From: Dyella lutea
Lineage (GTDB): Bacteria; Pseudomonadota; Gammaproteobacteria; Xanthomonadales; Rhodanobacteraceae
Assembly: GCF_024158035.1 (NCBI RefSeq)
Contig: NZ_JAMZEK010000003.1
Span: forward strand, 558,001-622,000
Length of the DNA: 64,000 bases
Direction of reading: 5' to 3'
Under the pieces are notes generated by a model. It saw nothing but the letters and a program-made list of their open reading frames with translations. It did no database searches and was not told the origin of the DNA. The position numbers and the translations under genes are program-made. Shown here in pieces: positions 52,070 through 61,034 of the stretch (its first letter is position 1; each line of letters opens with the position of its first letter).

Positions 52070-53499
52070 TGGGCAACGCCCGCATCGTCCCGGTCCACAA
52101 GGATGGCCTGTTCCTGCCCTACCAGATGGGCTGGATCGAGGATCGAAGCCGCCTGAAGCTGATGGAGAAGGGGCGACAGATCGGCATGTCCTGGAGCACC
52201 GCCTACGGCGCGGTGGAGCGAACTGCCGTGCAGGGAGCGCGGAACAACCAGTGGGTCAGCAGCCGCGACGACATGCAGGCGATGCTGTTTATCCAGGACT
52301 GCAAGATGTGGAGCGACGTGCTCGACATGGCCGCCAGGGACATGGGCGAGATTGTCGTCGACCAGGCCAGCAAGGTCACCGCACGCGTGCTGGAGTTCGC
52401 CAGCGGCAAGCGCATCAACAGCATGTCCAGCAACCCGGACGCGCAGGCCGGCAAGCGTGGCGGCCGCATCTTGGACGAGTTCGCCCTACACCCGGATCCG
52501 CGCAAGCTGTGGTCGATCGCCTACCCGGGCATCACCTGGGGCGGCCAGCTGGAGGTGATCTCCACCCATCGCGGCAGCCACAACTTCTTCAACCAGCTGG
52601 TGCGGGAGATCAAGGAAAGCGGCAACCCCAAGAAGATCAGCCTGCACACGGTCACGCTGGAGAAGGCGCTGGCCGATGGCTTCCTCTACAAGCTGCAGCA
52701 GGCCCTGCCCGAGGATGACCCGATCCAGGCCATGACCGAGGCGGAGTACTTCGACTTCGTACGCGCGGGCTGTGCCGACGAAGAGTCATTTCTGCAGGAA
52801 TACATGTGCATCCCAGGCGACGACGATGTCGCCTTCCTCGAGTACGACCTGATCGCGGCATGCGAATACGCCGGCAACACCGACTGGCAGAGGATCGAGG
52901 GCCGCGAGCTCTACTGCGGCGTCGATATTGGCCGCAAGAAGGATCTGACGGTGCTGTGGGTGCTGGAGCGCCTGGGCGACGTGCTCTACACCCGGCACGT
53001 CGAGCCGATGGAGCGCATGCGCAAGTCGGACCAGGAGAAGATCCTCTACCCGTGGTTCGAGCGCTGCCAGCGCATCTGCATCGACTCCACCGGCCTGGGT
53101 ATCGGCTGGGCCGACGATGCCCAGGACAAGTTCGGCGAGCATCGGGTCGAGGCCGTCAACTTCACCCCGGCGGTGAAGGAAGCGCTGGCCTATCCCGTGC
53201 GCGGCAAGATGGAAGACCGCGTCCTGCGGATCCCCTACGACAAGCAGATCCGCGCCGACCTTCGATCGGTCACCAAGCAGAGCACCACCGCCGGCAACAT
53301 CCGGTTCACCGCCGAGCGCACACCGGATGGCCACGCCGACCGCTTCTGGGCGCTCGGCCTGGCGGTGCATGCCGCAAGCACGCCCGCGGAATGCTTCGGC
53401 TACCAGGCCGTGCCCACGCGCCATAAGGAAGGCGCCGACTTGCCCGAACGCACCATCCGGCTCACGGCCGGCTTCAAGACCTCGCAAAGGGCCATGTAA
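52066..53499 (+). CDS. terminase large subunit (Mu gp28-like)
   Basis: 477 aa. ATPase part with the atypical Walker A KGRQIGMSWS (around residue 32) and Walker B RILDEFAL (about 140). RNase H-like nuclease part begins with CGVDIGRKKDLT (Asp about 286) and has FERCQRICIDSTGLG. Cuts and packages phage DNA headful from host-flanked copies, as in Mu. Overlaps both neighbours. Confidence 0.92.
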   Translation: MMGNARIVPVHKDGLFLPYQMGWIEDRSRLKLMEKGRQIGMSWSTAYGAVERTAVQGARNNQWVSSRDDMQAMLFIQDCKMWSDVLDMAARDMGEIVVDQASKVTARVLEFASGKRINSMSSNPDAQAGKRGGRILDEFALHPDPRKLWSIAYPGITWGGQLEVISTHRGSHNFFNQLVREIKESGNPKKISLHTVTLEKALADGFLYKLQQALPEDDPIQAMTEAEYFDFVRAGCADEESFLQEYMCIPGDDDVAFLEYDLIAACEYAGNTDWQRIEGRELYCGVDIGRKKDLTVLWVLERLGDVLYTRHVEPMERMRKSDQEKILYPWFERCQRICIDSTGLGIGWADDAQDKFGEHRVEAVNFTPAVKEALAYPVRGKMEDRVLRIPYDKQIRADLRSVTKQSTTAGNIRFTAERTPDGHADRFWALGLAVHAASTPAECFGYQAVPTRHKEGADLPERTIRLTAGFKTSQRAM

Positions 53500-55058
53500 T
53501 GGCAAAGTCACGCATTCTCGGACCCGATGGCCAGCCGCTGGAGCTGGCCGTGCTGCAGGAGGAGATAGCCCGGCCGACCGTCACCGGCATCCGCTCGGTG
53601 TGGGGCTACGCGCCGATGGCCGGTTCCCTCACGCCCAGCCGGCTGGCGGCCATCCTCACCGATGCGGTGGAGGACTGGCCGCGCGACTACCTCACCCTGG
53701 CCGAGGAGATGGAGGAGCGCGACTGGCACTACAGCGCTGTCCTGGGCACGCGCAAGCGCGCGGTGTCCGGCCTGGAGATGTCGGTGGAGTCCGCCAGCGA
53801 CGACGCCAACGACAAGAAGCTCGCCGATGCCGTACGCGAGCTGATCCGCGCGGCCGCGTTCGGCGACATGGTCGACGATTGCATGGACGCCCTGGGCAAG
53901 GGCTTCAGCGCGGTGGAGATCATCTGGGACCGCAGCGGCAAGGAATGGCAGCCGTGCTACCAGTGGCGCGACCCGCGGTTCTTCCGGTTCGACTACGCCA
54001 CGCAGTCGGAACTGCTGCTGCTCGATGACGAGCACATCATGGGCAAGCCGCTGCCGCCCTACAAATTCATCCAGCACCGGCCGCGGCTGAAGTCCGGCCT
54101 GACCATCCGCGGCGGCCTGGCGCGCCTGGTGGCTGCGGCCTACATGTGCAAGAGCTACACGCTGACCGACTGGCTGGCGTTCGCCGAGGTGTTCGGCATG
54201 CCGCTGCGCATTGGCCGATACTCGCCAGGCGCCACGCAAGCGGACATCAACACGCTGATCACCGCGGTGGCCAATATCGGCACCGACGCGGCGGCCATTC
54301 TGCCCAAGAGCATGGAGATCGAGTTCGAGCAGCTGGCCAAGACCAGCGACGGCGGCGACAAGGTGTTCATGGGCCTGGCCGACTGGCTCGATCGCCAGGT
54401 GAGCAAGGCCGTGCTGGGTCAGACGGCCACCACGGATGCGATCTCCACCGGCCTGGGCAGCAACACCGCTAGCGTGCACAACGAGGTGCGAACCGACATC
54501 CAGATCGCGGACGGACGGCAGCTGGCCAACACCCTCAACCGTGACCTGGTGCGGCCGTTCATCGACCTCAACTACGGGCCGCAGCAGCGCTACCCGCGCA
54601 TCGAGCTGCGCGTGCTGGAATCGGAGGACACTCAGGCACTGGCCACTGCGCTCTCTCTCCTGGTGCCGCTCGGCTTGCGCGTGGGCCAGTCGGTTGTCCG
54701 CGACAAGCTGGGCGTGCCCGACCCGGACAAGGACGAGGAGCTGCTGCAGCCGCCCGCGCCTGCGCCCGCGCCTGTAGCACCCCGCAAGGCCATGAACCGC
54801 GCCGCGCCCGCCGCGCCCATGCAGGACGACGTGGACGACCTCACCGACCAGGTGCTGGACGACTGGCACCCGCTGGTCGACCCGATGGTGGATCCGGTGC
54901 GGGCGCTGGCCGAGCAGGCGCAGACCGAGGAGGACTTCCTCGCCGGCCTGGGCGCGCTGATGCGCACCATGACGCCGGAGGATCTGCTCCGCTCGCTGGC
55001 CACCCAGGCGTTCAAGGCCCGGGGCTTGGGCGACGGCACCGACAACCCGGTGGCCTGA
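53499..55058 (+). CDS. portal protein, DUF935 family (Mu gp29)
   Basis: 519 aa. Family blocks WHYSAVLGTRKRAVSGLEM, YKFIQHRPRLKSGLTIRGGLARLVAAAYMCKSYTLTDWLAFAEVFGMPLRIGRY and LGQTATTDAISTGLGS. Forms the portal vertex for DNA entry. A Pro/Ala-rich insertion near residue 420 precedes an acidic C-terminal tail (DDVDDLTDQVLDDW). ATG 53499 overlaps the terminase stop. Confidence 0.92.
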   Translation: MAKSRILGPDGQPLELAVLQEEIARPTVTGIRSVWGYAPMAGSLTPSRLAAILTDAVEDWPRDYLTLAEEMEERDWHYSAVLGTRKRAVSGLEMSVESASDDANDKKLADAVRELIRAAAFGDMVDDCMDALGKGFSAVEIIWDRSGKEWQPCYQWRDPRFFRFDYATQSELLLLDDEHIMGKPLPPYKFIQHRPRLKSGLTIRGGLARLVAAAYMCKSYTLTDWLAFAEVFGMPLRIGRYSPGATQADINTLITAVANIGTDAAAILPKSMEIEFEQLAKTSDGGDKVFMGLADWLDRQVSKAVLGQTATTDAISTGLGSNTASVHNEVRTDIQIADGRQLANTLNRDLVRPFIDLNYGPQQRYPRIELRVLESEDTQALATALSLLVPLGLRVGQSVVRDKLGVPDPDKDEELLQPPAPAPAPVAPRKAMNRAAPAAPMQDDVDDLTDQVLDDWHPLVDPMVDPVRALAEQAQTEEDFLAGLGALMRTMTPEDLLRSLATQAFKARGLGDGTDNPVA

Positions 55059-55059
55059 C

Positions 55060-56430
55060 GTGCCGCGCACCGCAGGGCCACTGCCCCAGGAGGCGATCGA
55101 CTACCTGCAGGCCAAGCGCATCAAGCCCGGCTTCGATTACCGGGACGTGTGGCGCGAGGAGCATGCCGGCGCGTTCACGGTCGCCAAGATGACCGAGCTG
55201 GACATGCTCAGCGACATGCGCGATTCGCTGAGCGAGGCGCTCAAGAAGGGCACCACGCTGCGCGCCTGGTCCAAGCAGGTGACGCCCGAGCTGCAGCGCC
55301 GCGGCTGGTGGGGCATGCAGGAGGCGGTGGATCCGCTCACTGGCCGCAAGGGCCTGGTGCAGCTCGGCTCGCCGCGCCGGCTGCGCACCATCTACGAGGC
55401 CAACCTGCGCAGCGCGCGGGCTGCCGGCCAGTGGGAGCGGATCCAGCGCACCAAGGCCACGCACCCCTACCTGCTCTACACCCTCGGCCCCAGCGCGCAC
55501 CACCGGCCGCAGCACGTGGACTGGTCAGGCACGCTGCTGCCGATCGAGGACGAGTTCTGGCGCTATGCCATGCCGCCCAACGGCTACGGCTGCAAGTGCG
55601 GGGTGCGCCAGGTGAGCAAGGTGGAATACGGCCGCCTGCGCGACAAGGGCTATCAGGATCCGCTTGCGCCGCAGATCCTCGACGACCAGGGCCTGCCCAC
55701 CGGCCACCGCGAGCAGCGCCTGGTGCCGGTGAAGATCGACGCGCCGGTGCTGAAGTGGCGCAAGTGGGTGAACCGCCGCACGGGCGAGATCGAGCACGTG
55801 GTCGAGGGCATCGACCCGGGCTGGGACACCAACCCGGGGCAGGCCGCCCGCCGCCAGCAGTTGGCCCGGGAGTTCATGCGATCGGTGAACCGGGCGCCTG
55901 CGCTGGCCGGCGCCGAGGCGCTGCAGCAGGTGCTGCCGACGATCGTCGACGACCTCGACAGTGCCTACAAGGAGTGGGTGGACGCGATCGCCAGCGGCGA
56001 GCTCGACCGCGTGGGCGGCCGGCGCACCATCGGCGCGCTGACGCCGCAGCTGGTGCAGGCGCTGAAGCAGAAGGTGGGCGTGCAGGCCACCACTGCCGGG
56101 CTGACCATCGAGCAGCGCGAGGTCACCCACCTGATGGCCGAGGCCCGCAAGGGGCACAAGGCCATGACGATGGGCCAGGTGCGCAACCTGGTGCGCTACC
56201 TGGCCAACCCGCGCGCGGTGATCTGGGACGCCTCGGGCCGCCACCCGGCGCTGCTGTACGTGTTCGAGCCGGTGATCCGCACCGACCGCGAGTACGGCCG
56301 GCTGGCCGTGCGGATCGACTTTGCGAAGGACGGGGCGACCATCAATGCGGTGCGCAGCGGCGCCATCGTGGTGCGGGCGAATCTGGAGCAGCCCGGGATG
56401 GTGCGCCTGGATGAGGGAGAGGCACTGTAG
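55060..56430 (+). CDS. MuF head protein (Mu gp30-like) with nuclease-like C-terminal domain
   Basis: 456 aa from GTG 55060. Residues ~1-230 are the phage head morphogenesis MuF core (LRTIYEANLRSARAAGQWERIQ, YLLYTLGPSAHHRPQHVDWSGTLLP, NGYGCKCGVRQV). Residues ~335-456 (REVTHLMAEARKG..., LVRYLANPRAVIWDASG, LLYVFEPVIR, LAVRIDF, INAVRSGAIVV) resemble the phage barnase-EndoU-ColicinE5/D-RelE-like (PBECR) domains that are fused to many MuF proteins. So it is a portal-associated head protein that may carry a toxin or RNase into the cell. Confidence 0.88.
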   Translation: MPRTAGPLPQEAIDYLQAKRIKPGFDYRDVWREEHAGAFTVAKMTELDMLSDMRDSLSEALKKGTTLRAWSKQVTPELQRRGWWGMQEAVDPLTGRKGLVQLGSPRRLRTIYEANLRSARAAGQWERIQRTKATHPYLLYTLGPSAHHRPQHVDWSGTLLPIEDEFWRYAMPPNGYGCKCGVRQVSKVEYGRLRDKGYQDPLAPQILDDQGLPTGHREQRLVPVKIDAPVLKWRKWVNRRTGEIEHVVEGIDPGWDTNPGQAARRQQLAREFMRSVNRAPALAGAEALQQVLPTIVDDLDSAYKEWVDAIASGELDRVGGRRTIGALTPQLVQALKQKVGVQATTAGLTIEQREVTHLMAEARKGHKAMTMGQVRNLVRYLANPRAVIWDASGRHPALLYVFEPVIRTDREYGRLAVRIDFAKDGATINAVRSGAIVVRANLEQPGMVRLDEGEAL

Positions 56431-56795
56431 CCGCGGTGGGACGCCTTCCGGCGAAGCCGGTCTCCCACATGGGCGCTCGGAAGCAACCACTGGCACGGCG
56501 ATTTTCCAGTCGTCGCGGCCACAGCGGGGCCAGTATACCCCCGAAACCCCCTCCGCCCAGACAGGCCCTGTAAGCGCCTAGGAGCCCCCTGGGTGCGGCT
56601 GGCCTACGGACCCGCCCCCGCGTGGCCGGCTTCAAAGGATTTTAAACGCCCTCAAAGGCCCCTTTGCCTCCCGGGTGGGGCCGGGCTTGCCACTCAGGCA
56701 CCCCGAGGGGCATGCTGGACCCCATCGCTGGCGCTCACCTCTGACTGAAGCGCTTCAGCCTGATTCGGCGCGGATCGCGTGGGCAACATGGCCCC
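56431..56795. other. 365-base gene-free region between MuF and protease genes
   Basis: No supportable coding frame. It holds a hairpin GTGGGA...CCGGC-GAA-GCCGG...TCCCAC (56436-56468) just after the MuF stop, a GC-rich middle with ATTTTAAAC near 56639, and the palindrome at 56745-56758. Likely a transcription junction with terminator-like and late-promoter elements. Confidence 0.5.
56745..56758. promoter_or_regulatory. palindromic activator-site candidate upstream of the head operon
   Basis: CTGAAGCGCTTCAG, a perfect 14-base palindrome followed by CCTGA, the same arrangement as at 48431. A weak -10 candidate CAACAT lies at 56784-56789, again 38 bases from the palindrome, and would start transcription almost at the protease ATG (56796). 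Confidence 0.5.
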
Positions 56796-57848
56796 ATGCA
56801 GATGAGTCCCCGCCACGAGGTTTCCCCCCATGATGCTCTGACCGGCACGCCCGTGCTGGCGGTCGCCCTGTGCGCCGCCGATGGATCCGCCGAGCGCTCG
56901 GCGTTGTGCTTCGCCCTCGGCGATGCCGATGCGGCGGCCGACCTCACCACGCCGCAATGGCGTGAGCTGATTCCCGCTCCCAACGCCCAGGGCCGCGTCC
57001 AGGGCATCGACGGCCGCTGGTGGCGCATGTCCAACCCGCAGGGCGTGGTGGATGCCTACCAGCGCCCGCTTGCCGTGGACATCAACCACGCCAGCGAGCT
57101 GCAGGCGCCCCAGGGCGGCGCATCGCCGGCCACCGGCTGGATCGAGAAGCTGGAAGTACGCCAGGGCGCCGTGTGGGGCCTGATCGCCTGGAACGCGAAA
57201 GGCCAGCAGGCGGTGGGCGGCAAGGAGTACCGCTTCCTGTCGCCGGTGTTCAAGTACGACGGCACCACGCGTGAGATCAAGGTGCTGACCAGCGCCGCGC
57301 TCACCAACGAGCCGAATTTCCCCATAGCGCTGAACCGCGCCAACGACTCCCAGGAGACTCCCCCCGTGGATGAAGCTATCCGCAAGGCCCTCGGCTTGCC
57401 CGAGAAGGCCACGGCCGAACAGGCCGTGACCGCGATCAACGCGCTGCAGCGCTCGGTGGATACGCCGTCGCTGGAGAAGTTCGTGCCGCGCGCCGACTAC
57501 GACGCCGCCCAGCAGCGGGCGACCAACGCCGAAGCCCGGCTGGCCGACCACGCCAAGGCCACCAAGGCCGCGGAGATCGACGCCGCCGTCGAGGCTGCCG
57601 TGAAGGCCGGAAAGATCACGCCGGCCACCGTCGAGTACCACAAGGCCAGCTGCGCGGCCGAGGGTGGCCTGGAGCGCTTCAAGGCGTTCGTGGAGGCCGC
57701 GCCGGTGGTGGCCGATACCACCAACCTGGACGGCAAGCAGCCGGGCGGCGGTGAGCGGGCCATGAACGCCGCGGCCAAGACGATGGCCGCGATGTTCGGC
57801 AACAGCGCCGAGGACATCAAGAAGTACGGCCAGGAGGAGAAAGCCTGA
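56796..57848 (+). CDS. prohead protease/scaffold (Mu gpI-like)
   Basis: 350 aa; ATG 56796, with a second ATG at 56802. N-terminal half matches the Mu I protease (WRMSNPQGVVDAYQRPLAVDINHASEL, TGWIEKLEVRQGAVWGLIAWNAKGQQAV, YRFLSPVFKYD). The C-terminal half is helical scaffold (YDAAQQRATNAEARLADHAKATKAAEID). In Mu an internal start gives a separate scaffold Z; an ATG at 57770 (MNAAAKTM) is too late for that, so an internal start is not obvious. Confidence 0.88.
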   Translation: MQMSPRHEVSPHDALTGTPVLAVALCAADGSAERSALCFALGDADAAADLTTPQWRELIPAPNAQGRVQGIDGRWWRMSNPQGVVDAYQRPLAVDINHASELQAPQGGASPATGWIEKLEVRQGAVWGLIAWNAKGQQAVGGKEYRFLSPVFKYDGTTREIKVLTSAALTNEPNFPIALNRANDSQETPPVDEAIRKALGLPEKATAEQAVTAINALQRSVDTPSLEKFVPRADYDAAQQRATNAEARLADHAKATKAAEIDAAVEAAVKAGKITPATVEYHKASCAAEGGLERFKAFVEAAPVVADTTNLDGKQPGGGERAMNAAAKTMAAMFGNSAEDIKKYGQEEKA

Positions 57849-58249
57849 TGCTCGCAGCAGACCGCAACACCCTGGCCACCGACGGCAAGCTCGTCGTGCT
57901 ACCCGTCGCCGCTGGCGCCAAGATCTTCGCCGGTGCCCTGGTGGTGGCCAACGCCACCGGCTACGTGGCCCCCGGCTCGACCGCCACCACCCTGACGTAC
58001 CTCGGCCGCGCCGAGGAGTACGTCGACAACACCGCCGGCGCCGACGGCGCTGCGACCGTGCGGGTACGCCGCGGCAGCGCCTTCTACTGGAAGAACGCCG
58101 CGGGCGACCTGGTCACCCAGGCCAGCCTGGGCAAGCCCTGCTACATCGTGGACGACGAGACCGTGTCCAAGACCAACGCAGGCGGCAACACGCAGTCCCT
58201 GGCTGGCACCGTGATCGGTGTCGATGCCGGCGGCGTCTGGGTCGAATAA
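57848..58249 (+). CDS. capsid decoration/cement protein
   Basis: 133 aa, beta-rich with no Cys-rich or membrane parts (LVVLPVAAGAKIFAGALVVANATGYVAPG). Pattern and place, between protease and major capsid, fit the head-decoration or structural cement family of Mu-like phages such as B3. Confidence 0.75.
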   Translation: MLAADRNTLATDGKLVVLPVAAGAKIFAGALVVANATGYVAPGSTATTLTYLGRAEEYVDNTAGADGAATVRVRRGSAFYWKNAAGDLVTQASLGKPCYIVDDETVSKTNAGGNTQSLAGTVIGVDAGGVWVE

Positions 58250-58261
58250 GGAACCGCACCG

Positions 58262-59182
58262 ATGCTCGTCAACAAAGAAAACCTCTCGCTAGTCTTCATC
58301 AACCTGAAGACGACCTTCAACAAGGCGTTCGATGCCGCGCCCACCCAGTGGGACAAGACCGCCATGCTGGTCCCCTCGGGCAGCAGCCAGAACAACTACG
58401 ACTGGCTCGACCGCTTCCCGAAGATGCGCAAGTGGATCGGCGACAAGGTGATCCGCGCGCTGACCGCCAACCAGTACACCGTGGTGAACGATGATTGGGA
58501 GGCCACCGTCGGCGTGCGCCGCAACGACATCGAGGACGACAACCTCGGCATCTACGCACCGATGGCCCAGGACGCCGGCTACAGCGCCAAGACGCTGCCC
58601 GACGAGATCGTGTCGGACCTGAAGAACAACGCCTTCGTCAACAAGTGCTACGACGGCCAGTACTTCTACGACACCGACCACCCGGTGGGTGATGGCAACG
58701 GCAACACGGTCAGCGTGAGCAACAAGGGCACCGCCAAGCTCGACAGCTCCACCCGGGCGGCAGCCACCGCCAGCTACGGCGCTGCGCGCACCGCGATCAT
58801 GAACATGACCGACAACGAGGGTCGCAAGCTGGGCCTGGTGCCCAACGTGCTGGAAGTGCCCCCAGCGCTGGAGGCGGTCGCCCGCATCATCTGCGAAGCC
58901 CCGAAGCTGGACGACAACGGTCCCAACCCGTTCAAGGGCACGGCCACCGTCCTGGTCAATCCGCGTCTGAGCAGCGCCACCGCGTGGTTCCTGCATTGCA
59001 CCGACCGCCCGGTGAAGCCCTACATCTACCAGCAGCGCAAGGCACCGGTGTTCGTGCAGCAGATCAACCCCGAGGCCGACGACGTGTTCTCGCGGGGTGA
59101 GTACAAGTACGGCGCCGAGGCCCGCGCGGCCGGCGGCTACAGCTTCTGGCAGATGAGCTACGGGTCGGACGGCTCGGCCTGA
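58262..59182 (+). CDS. major capsid protein (Mu gpT-like)
   Basis: 306 aa. Mu T family blocks: LVNKENLSLVFINLKTTFNKAF at the N-terminus, YDWLDRFPKMRKWIGDKVI, VRRNDIEDDNLGIY, YDTDHPVGDGN and VPPALEAVARIICEA. HK97-like fold by family knowledge. Followed by a strong hairpin. Confidence 0.94.
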   Translation: MLVNKENLSLVFINLKTTFNKAFDAAPTQWDKTAMLVPSGSSQNNYDWLDRFPKMRKWIGDKVIRALTANQYTVVNDDWEATVGVRRNDIEDDNLGIYAPMAQDAGYSAKTLPDEIVSDLKNNAFVNKCYDGQYFYDTDHPVGDGNGNTVSVSNKGTAKLDSSTRAAATASYGAARTAIMNMTDNEGRKLGLVPNVLEVPPALEAVARIICEAPKLDDNGPNPFKGTATVLVNPRLSSATAWFLHCTDRPVKPYIYQQRKAPVFVQQINPEADDVFSRGEYKYGAEARAAGGYSFWQMSYGSDGSA

Positions 59183-59242
59183 TCCCCGGATTGAATACGC
59201 GGCCCCGTAGGGCCACCCCAGCGGGCGACACCGCCCTGTAGG

Positions 59243-59277
59243 CCGGCGGCCAGGTGAGCCTGGCCGCCGGATCTTTA
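59243..59277 (+). terminator. strong hairpin after the major capsid gene
   Basis: CCGGCGGCCAGG (59243-59254) - TGAG - CCTGGCCGCCGG (59259-59270), a perfect 12-bp stem, followed by ATCTTTAAAC. It may reduce transcription into the next genes or stabilise the capsid mRNA end. Confidence 0.65.
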
Positions 59278-59299
59278 AACACCGCAGAGGACATGCCTG

Positions 59300-59605
59300 A
59301 TGGCAACCAACACTCCCCCGGCCGCGCAGAAGGCCGCCCAGGCCGCGAAGGCCGAAGTGAAGACGATCAAGGCGCTGGTGGTGAAGTCGGTCGCCAAGAC
59401 CTTCCGCCGCATCGGCCTGGCGTTCACCAACGAGGCCACGCATCTGGATCCGTCGCTGCTTTCGGCCGACCAGGTCGCCGCCCTGAAGGCCGAGCCCAAC
59501 CTGGTGGTGACCGAAGCCAAGGTGACCGTGGCCGCGCCGGCCGATAAGCCGGCCACGCCGGTGGTGACCCCGATCACCGCGCCCGCCGCCGACGCCGCCG
59601 AGTAA
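59300..59605 (+). CDS. Mu gp35-like protein (HI1506-related)
   Basis: 101 aa. Ala/Lys-rich N-terminus, a middle IGLAFTNEATHLDPSLLSADQVAALKAEPNLVVTEA that matches the FluMu HI1506/gp35 type, and a Pro/Ala tail. Position between capsid and gp36 supports this. Minor head role, undefined. Confidence 0.72.
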   Translation: MATNTPPAAQKAAQAAKAEVKTIKALVVKSVAKTFRRIGLAFTNEATHLDPSLLSADQVAALKAEPNLVVTEAKVTVAAPADKPATPVVTPITAPAADAAE

Positions 59606-59617
59606 GGCCCGGCCGCG

Positions 59618-60028
59618 ATGACCTACGCCCAGCAGTCCGACATCGACACCCGCTACGGCAGCGACCTGCTGCTGACCATCGCCGACCGCGATGGTGACGG
59701 CGTGGTCGACACCGATGCCGTGCTGCTGGCGCTGACGGACGCGGACGACGTGATCAACTCGCACCTGGCCGAGCGGTACCAGCTGCCGCTGGCCACGGTG
59801 CCGCCGCTCCTGGTGAAGTACGCGGTGGACCTGGCGGTGTACAGCTTGGCGGCACTGCCGACCGAGGAAATGCGCAACCGGTACAACGACACCATCAAGG
59901 CGCTGAAGAACATCGCCACCGGGGTGCAGCAGCTGGGCCTGGCACCGCCGCCGGCCACCGCCGGGCAGAACGCCACCGTGGTGAGCCCGCCGCGCGCGTT
60001 CGGTCGCAACCAGACGCGGGTGCTATGA
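59618..60028 (+). CDS. DUF1320 protein (Mu gp36-like)
   Basis: 136 aa. YAQQSDIDTRYGSDLLLTIADRDGDGVVDTDAVLLALTDADDVINSHLAERYQLPLATVPPLL is the DUF1320 pattern, a head-tail connector (adaptor) of Mu-like phages. The stop overlaps the next start. Confidence 0.88.
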   Translation: MTYAQQSDIDTRYGSDLLLTIADRDGDGVVDTDAVLLALTDADDVINSHLAERYQLPLATVPPLLVKYAVDLAVYSLAALPTEEMRNRYNDTIKALKNIATGVQQLGLAPPPATAGQNATVVSPPRAFGRNQTRVL

Positions 60029-60477
60029 GCGGCGTCGGTTTCCACTGGGACATCGCCAACTTCGCCGCCCTACAGCGGCGGGTGGACCTGCTGTCGCACA
60101 TGGACACGCGCGAGCTGATGGATGGCGTAGGTGCCGAGGTGGCGTCGCAGTGGAAGCGCCGCATCGAGTTCGAGAAGACCACGCCCCAGGGCGTGGCATG
60201 GGCTCCTTGGTCCAACCGCTACAAGAAGACCCGCACTGCTGGCCAGAGCTTGCTGTTCTCCGAACGCCATCTGTGGGACAGCATCACACACTTGCTTTCG
60301 CTCGACGGCAAGGAGGTCGACGTCGGCTCCAACCTGATCTATGCGCGCACGCAGAACAAGGGCCGCGGCAAGATTCCGGCGCGTCAGTTCGCGGGGCTCT
60401 CGTCCGAGAACAAGCAGGACCTGCGCGAGATCGCCAACGACTGGATCAACCAGCAGCTCACCGGGGGCCTGCAGTGA
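60025..60477 (+). CDS. phage virion morphogenesis protein (Mu gpG-like)
   Basis: 150 aa. Contains WKRRIEFEKTTPQGVAWAPWSNRYKK and LIYARTQNKGRGKIPARQFAGLSSENKQDLREIANDWI, the pattern of the virion morphogenesis/tail completion family (Mu G, P2 S). Acts at the head-tail junction. Confidence 0.88.
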   Translation: MSGVGFHWDIANFAALQRRVDLLSHMDTRELMDGVGAEVASQWKRRIEFEKTTPQGVAWAPWSNRYKKTRTAGQSLLFSERHLWDSITHLLSLDGKEVDVGSNLIYARTQNKGRGKIPARQFAGLSSENKQDLREIANDWINQQLTGGLQ

Positions 60478-61025
60478 GCCTGCTCGATGTCCGCACCGCA
60501 ATCGTCGATACGATCAAAGCCGCACTGCCGGCCAGCACGATGGTGGAGGCCCACCGCGGCCGCTTCGACAGCGTCGAGGAGCTCAAGCGCTTCGCCACGC
60601 GTGCTCCGGCCGTTCTGGTCGCCTTGCTGCGCGCGCCGCTGAACGATGCCACCGAGGCCATGCCGCGGATTCCGGCGGGATGGGCCGTATTCGTGGTCAC
60701 CCGCGACATACCCCAGCTGGCGCGTGATGCCGGCGCGATCGCACTGGTGGAGAAGCTGCAGCTGCTGATCAGCGGCAACACCTGGGGCCGCGATGACACG
60801 AGCGCCCCGGTATCGATCGACGCCAGCAACCTGTACTCCGATCGCATCGACAACCTCGGCGTGGCGCTGTGGGGGATCAGCTTCGAGCAGACCATCAGCA
60901 ACCCGGTGCTCGACCAGGCGGCGCTCGACGCGCTCGGCCTGTTCGAAACCTTCCACCAGGACATCGACGTCGCGCCTGCCGATGGGCAGATCGACATCAC
61001 CGAAACCGACACCCTGCCGCAGTAG
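60474..61025 (+). CDS. DUF1834 protein (Mu gp37-like)
   Basis: 183 aa from GTG 60474 (GTGA overlap). Sequence from LLDVRTAIVDTIKAAL to WGISFEQTISNPVLD follows DUF1834 of Mu-like phages, in its usual place before gp38. Tail-terminator-like role is inferred from order. Confidence 0.82.
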   Translation: MSLLDVRTAIVDTIKAALPASTMVEAHRGRFDSVEELKRFATRAPAVLVALLRAPLNDATEAMPRIPAGWAVFVVTRDIPQLARDAGAIALVEKLQLLISGNTWGRDDTSAPVSIDASNLYSDRIDNLGVALWGISFEQTISNPVLDQAALDALGLFETFHQDIDVAPADGQIDITETDTLPQ

Positions 61026-61034
61026 GAGCGCGCC

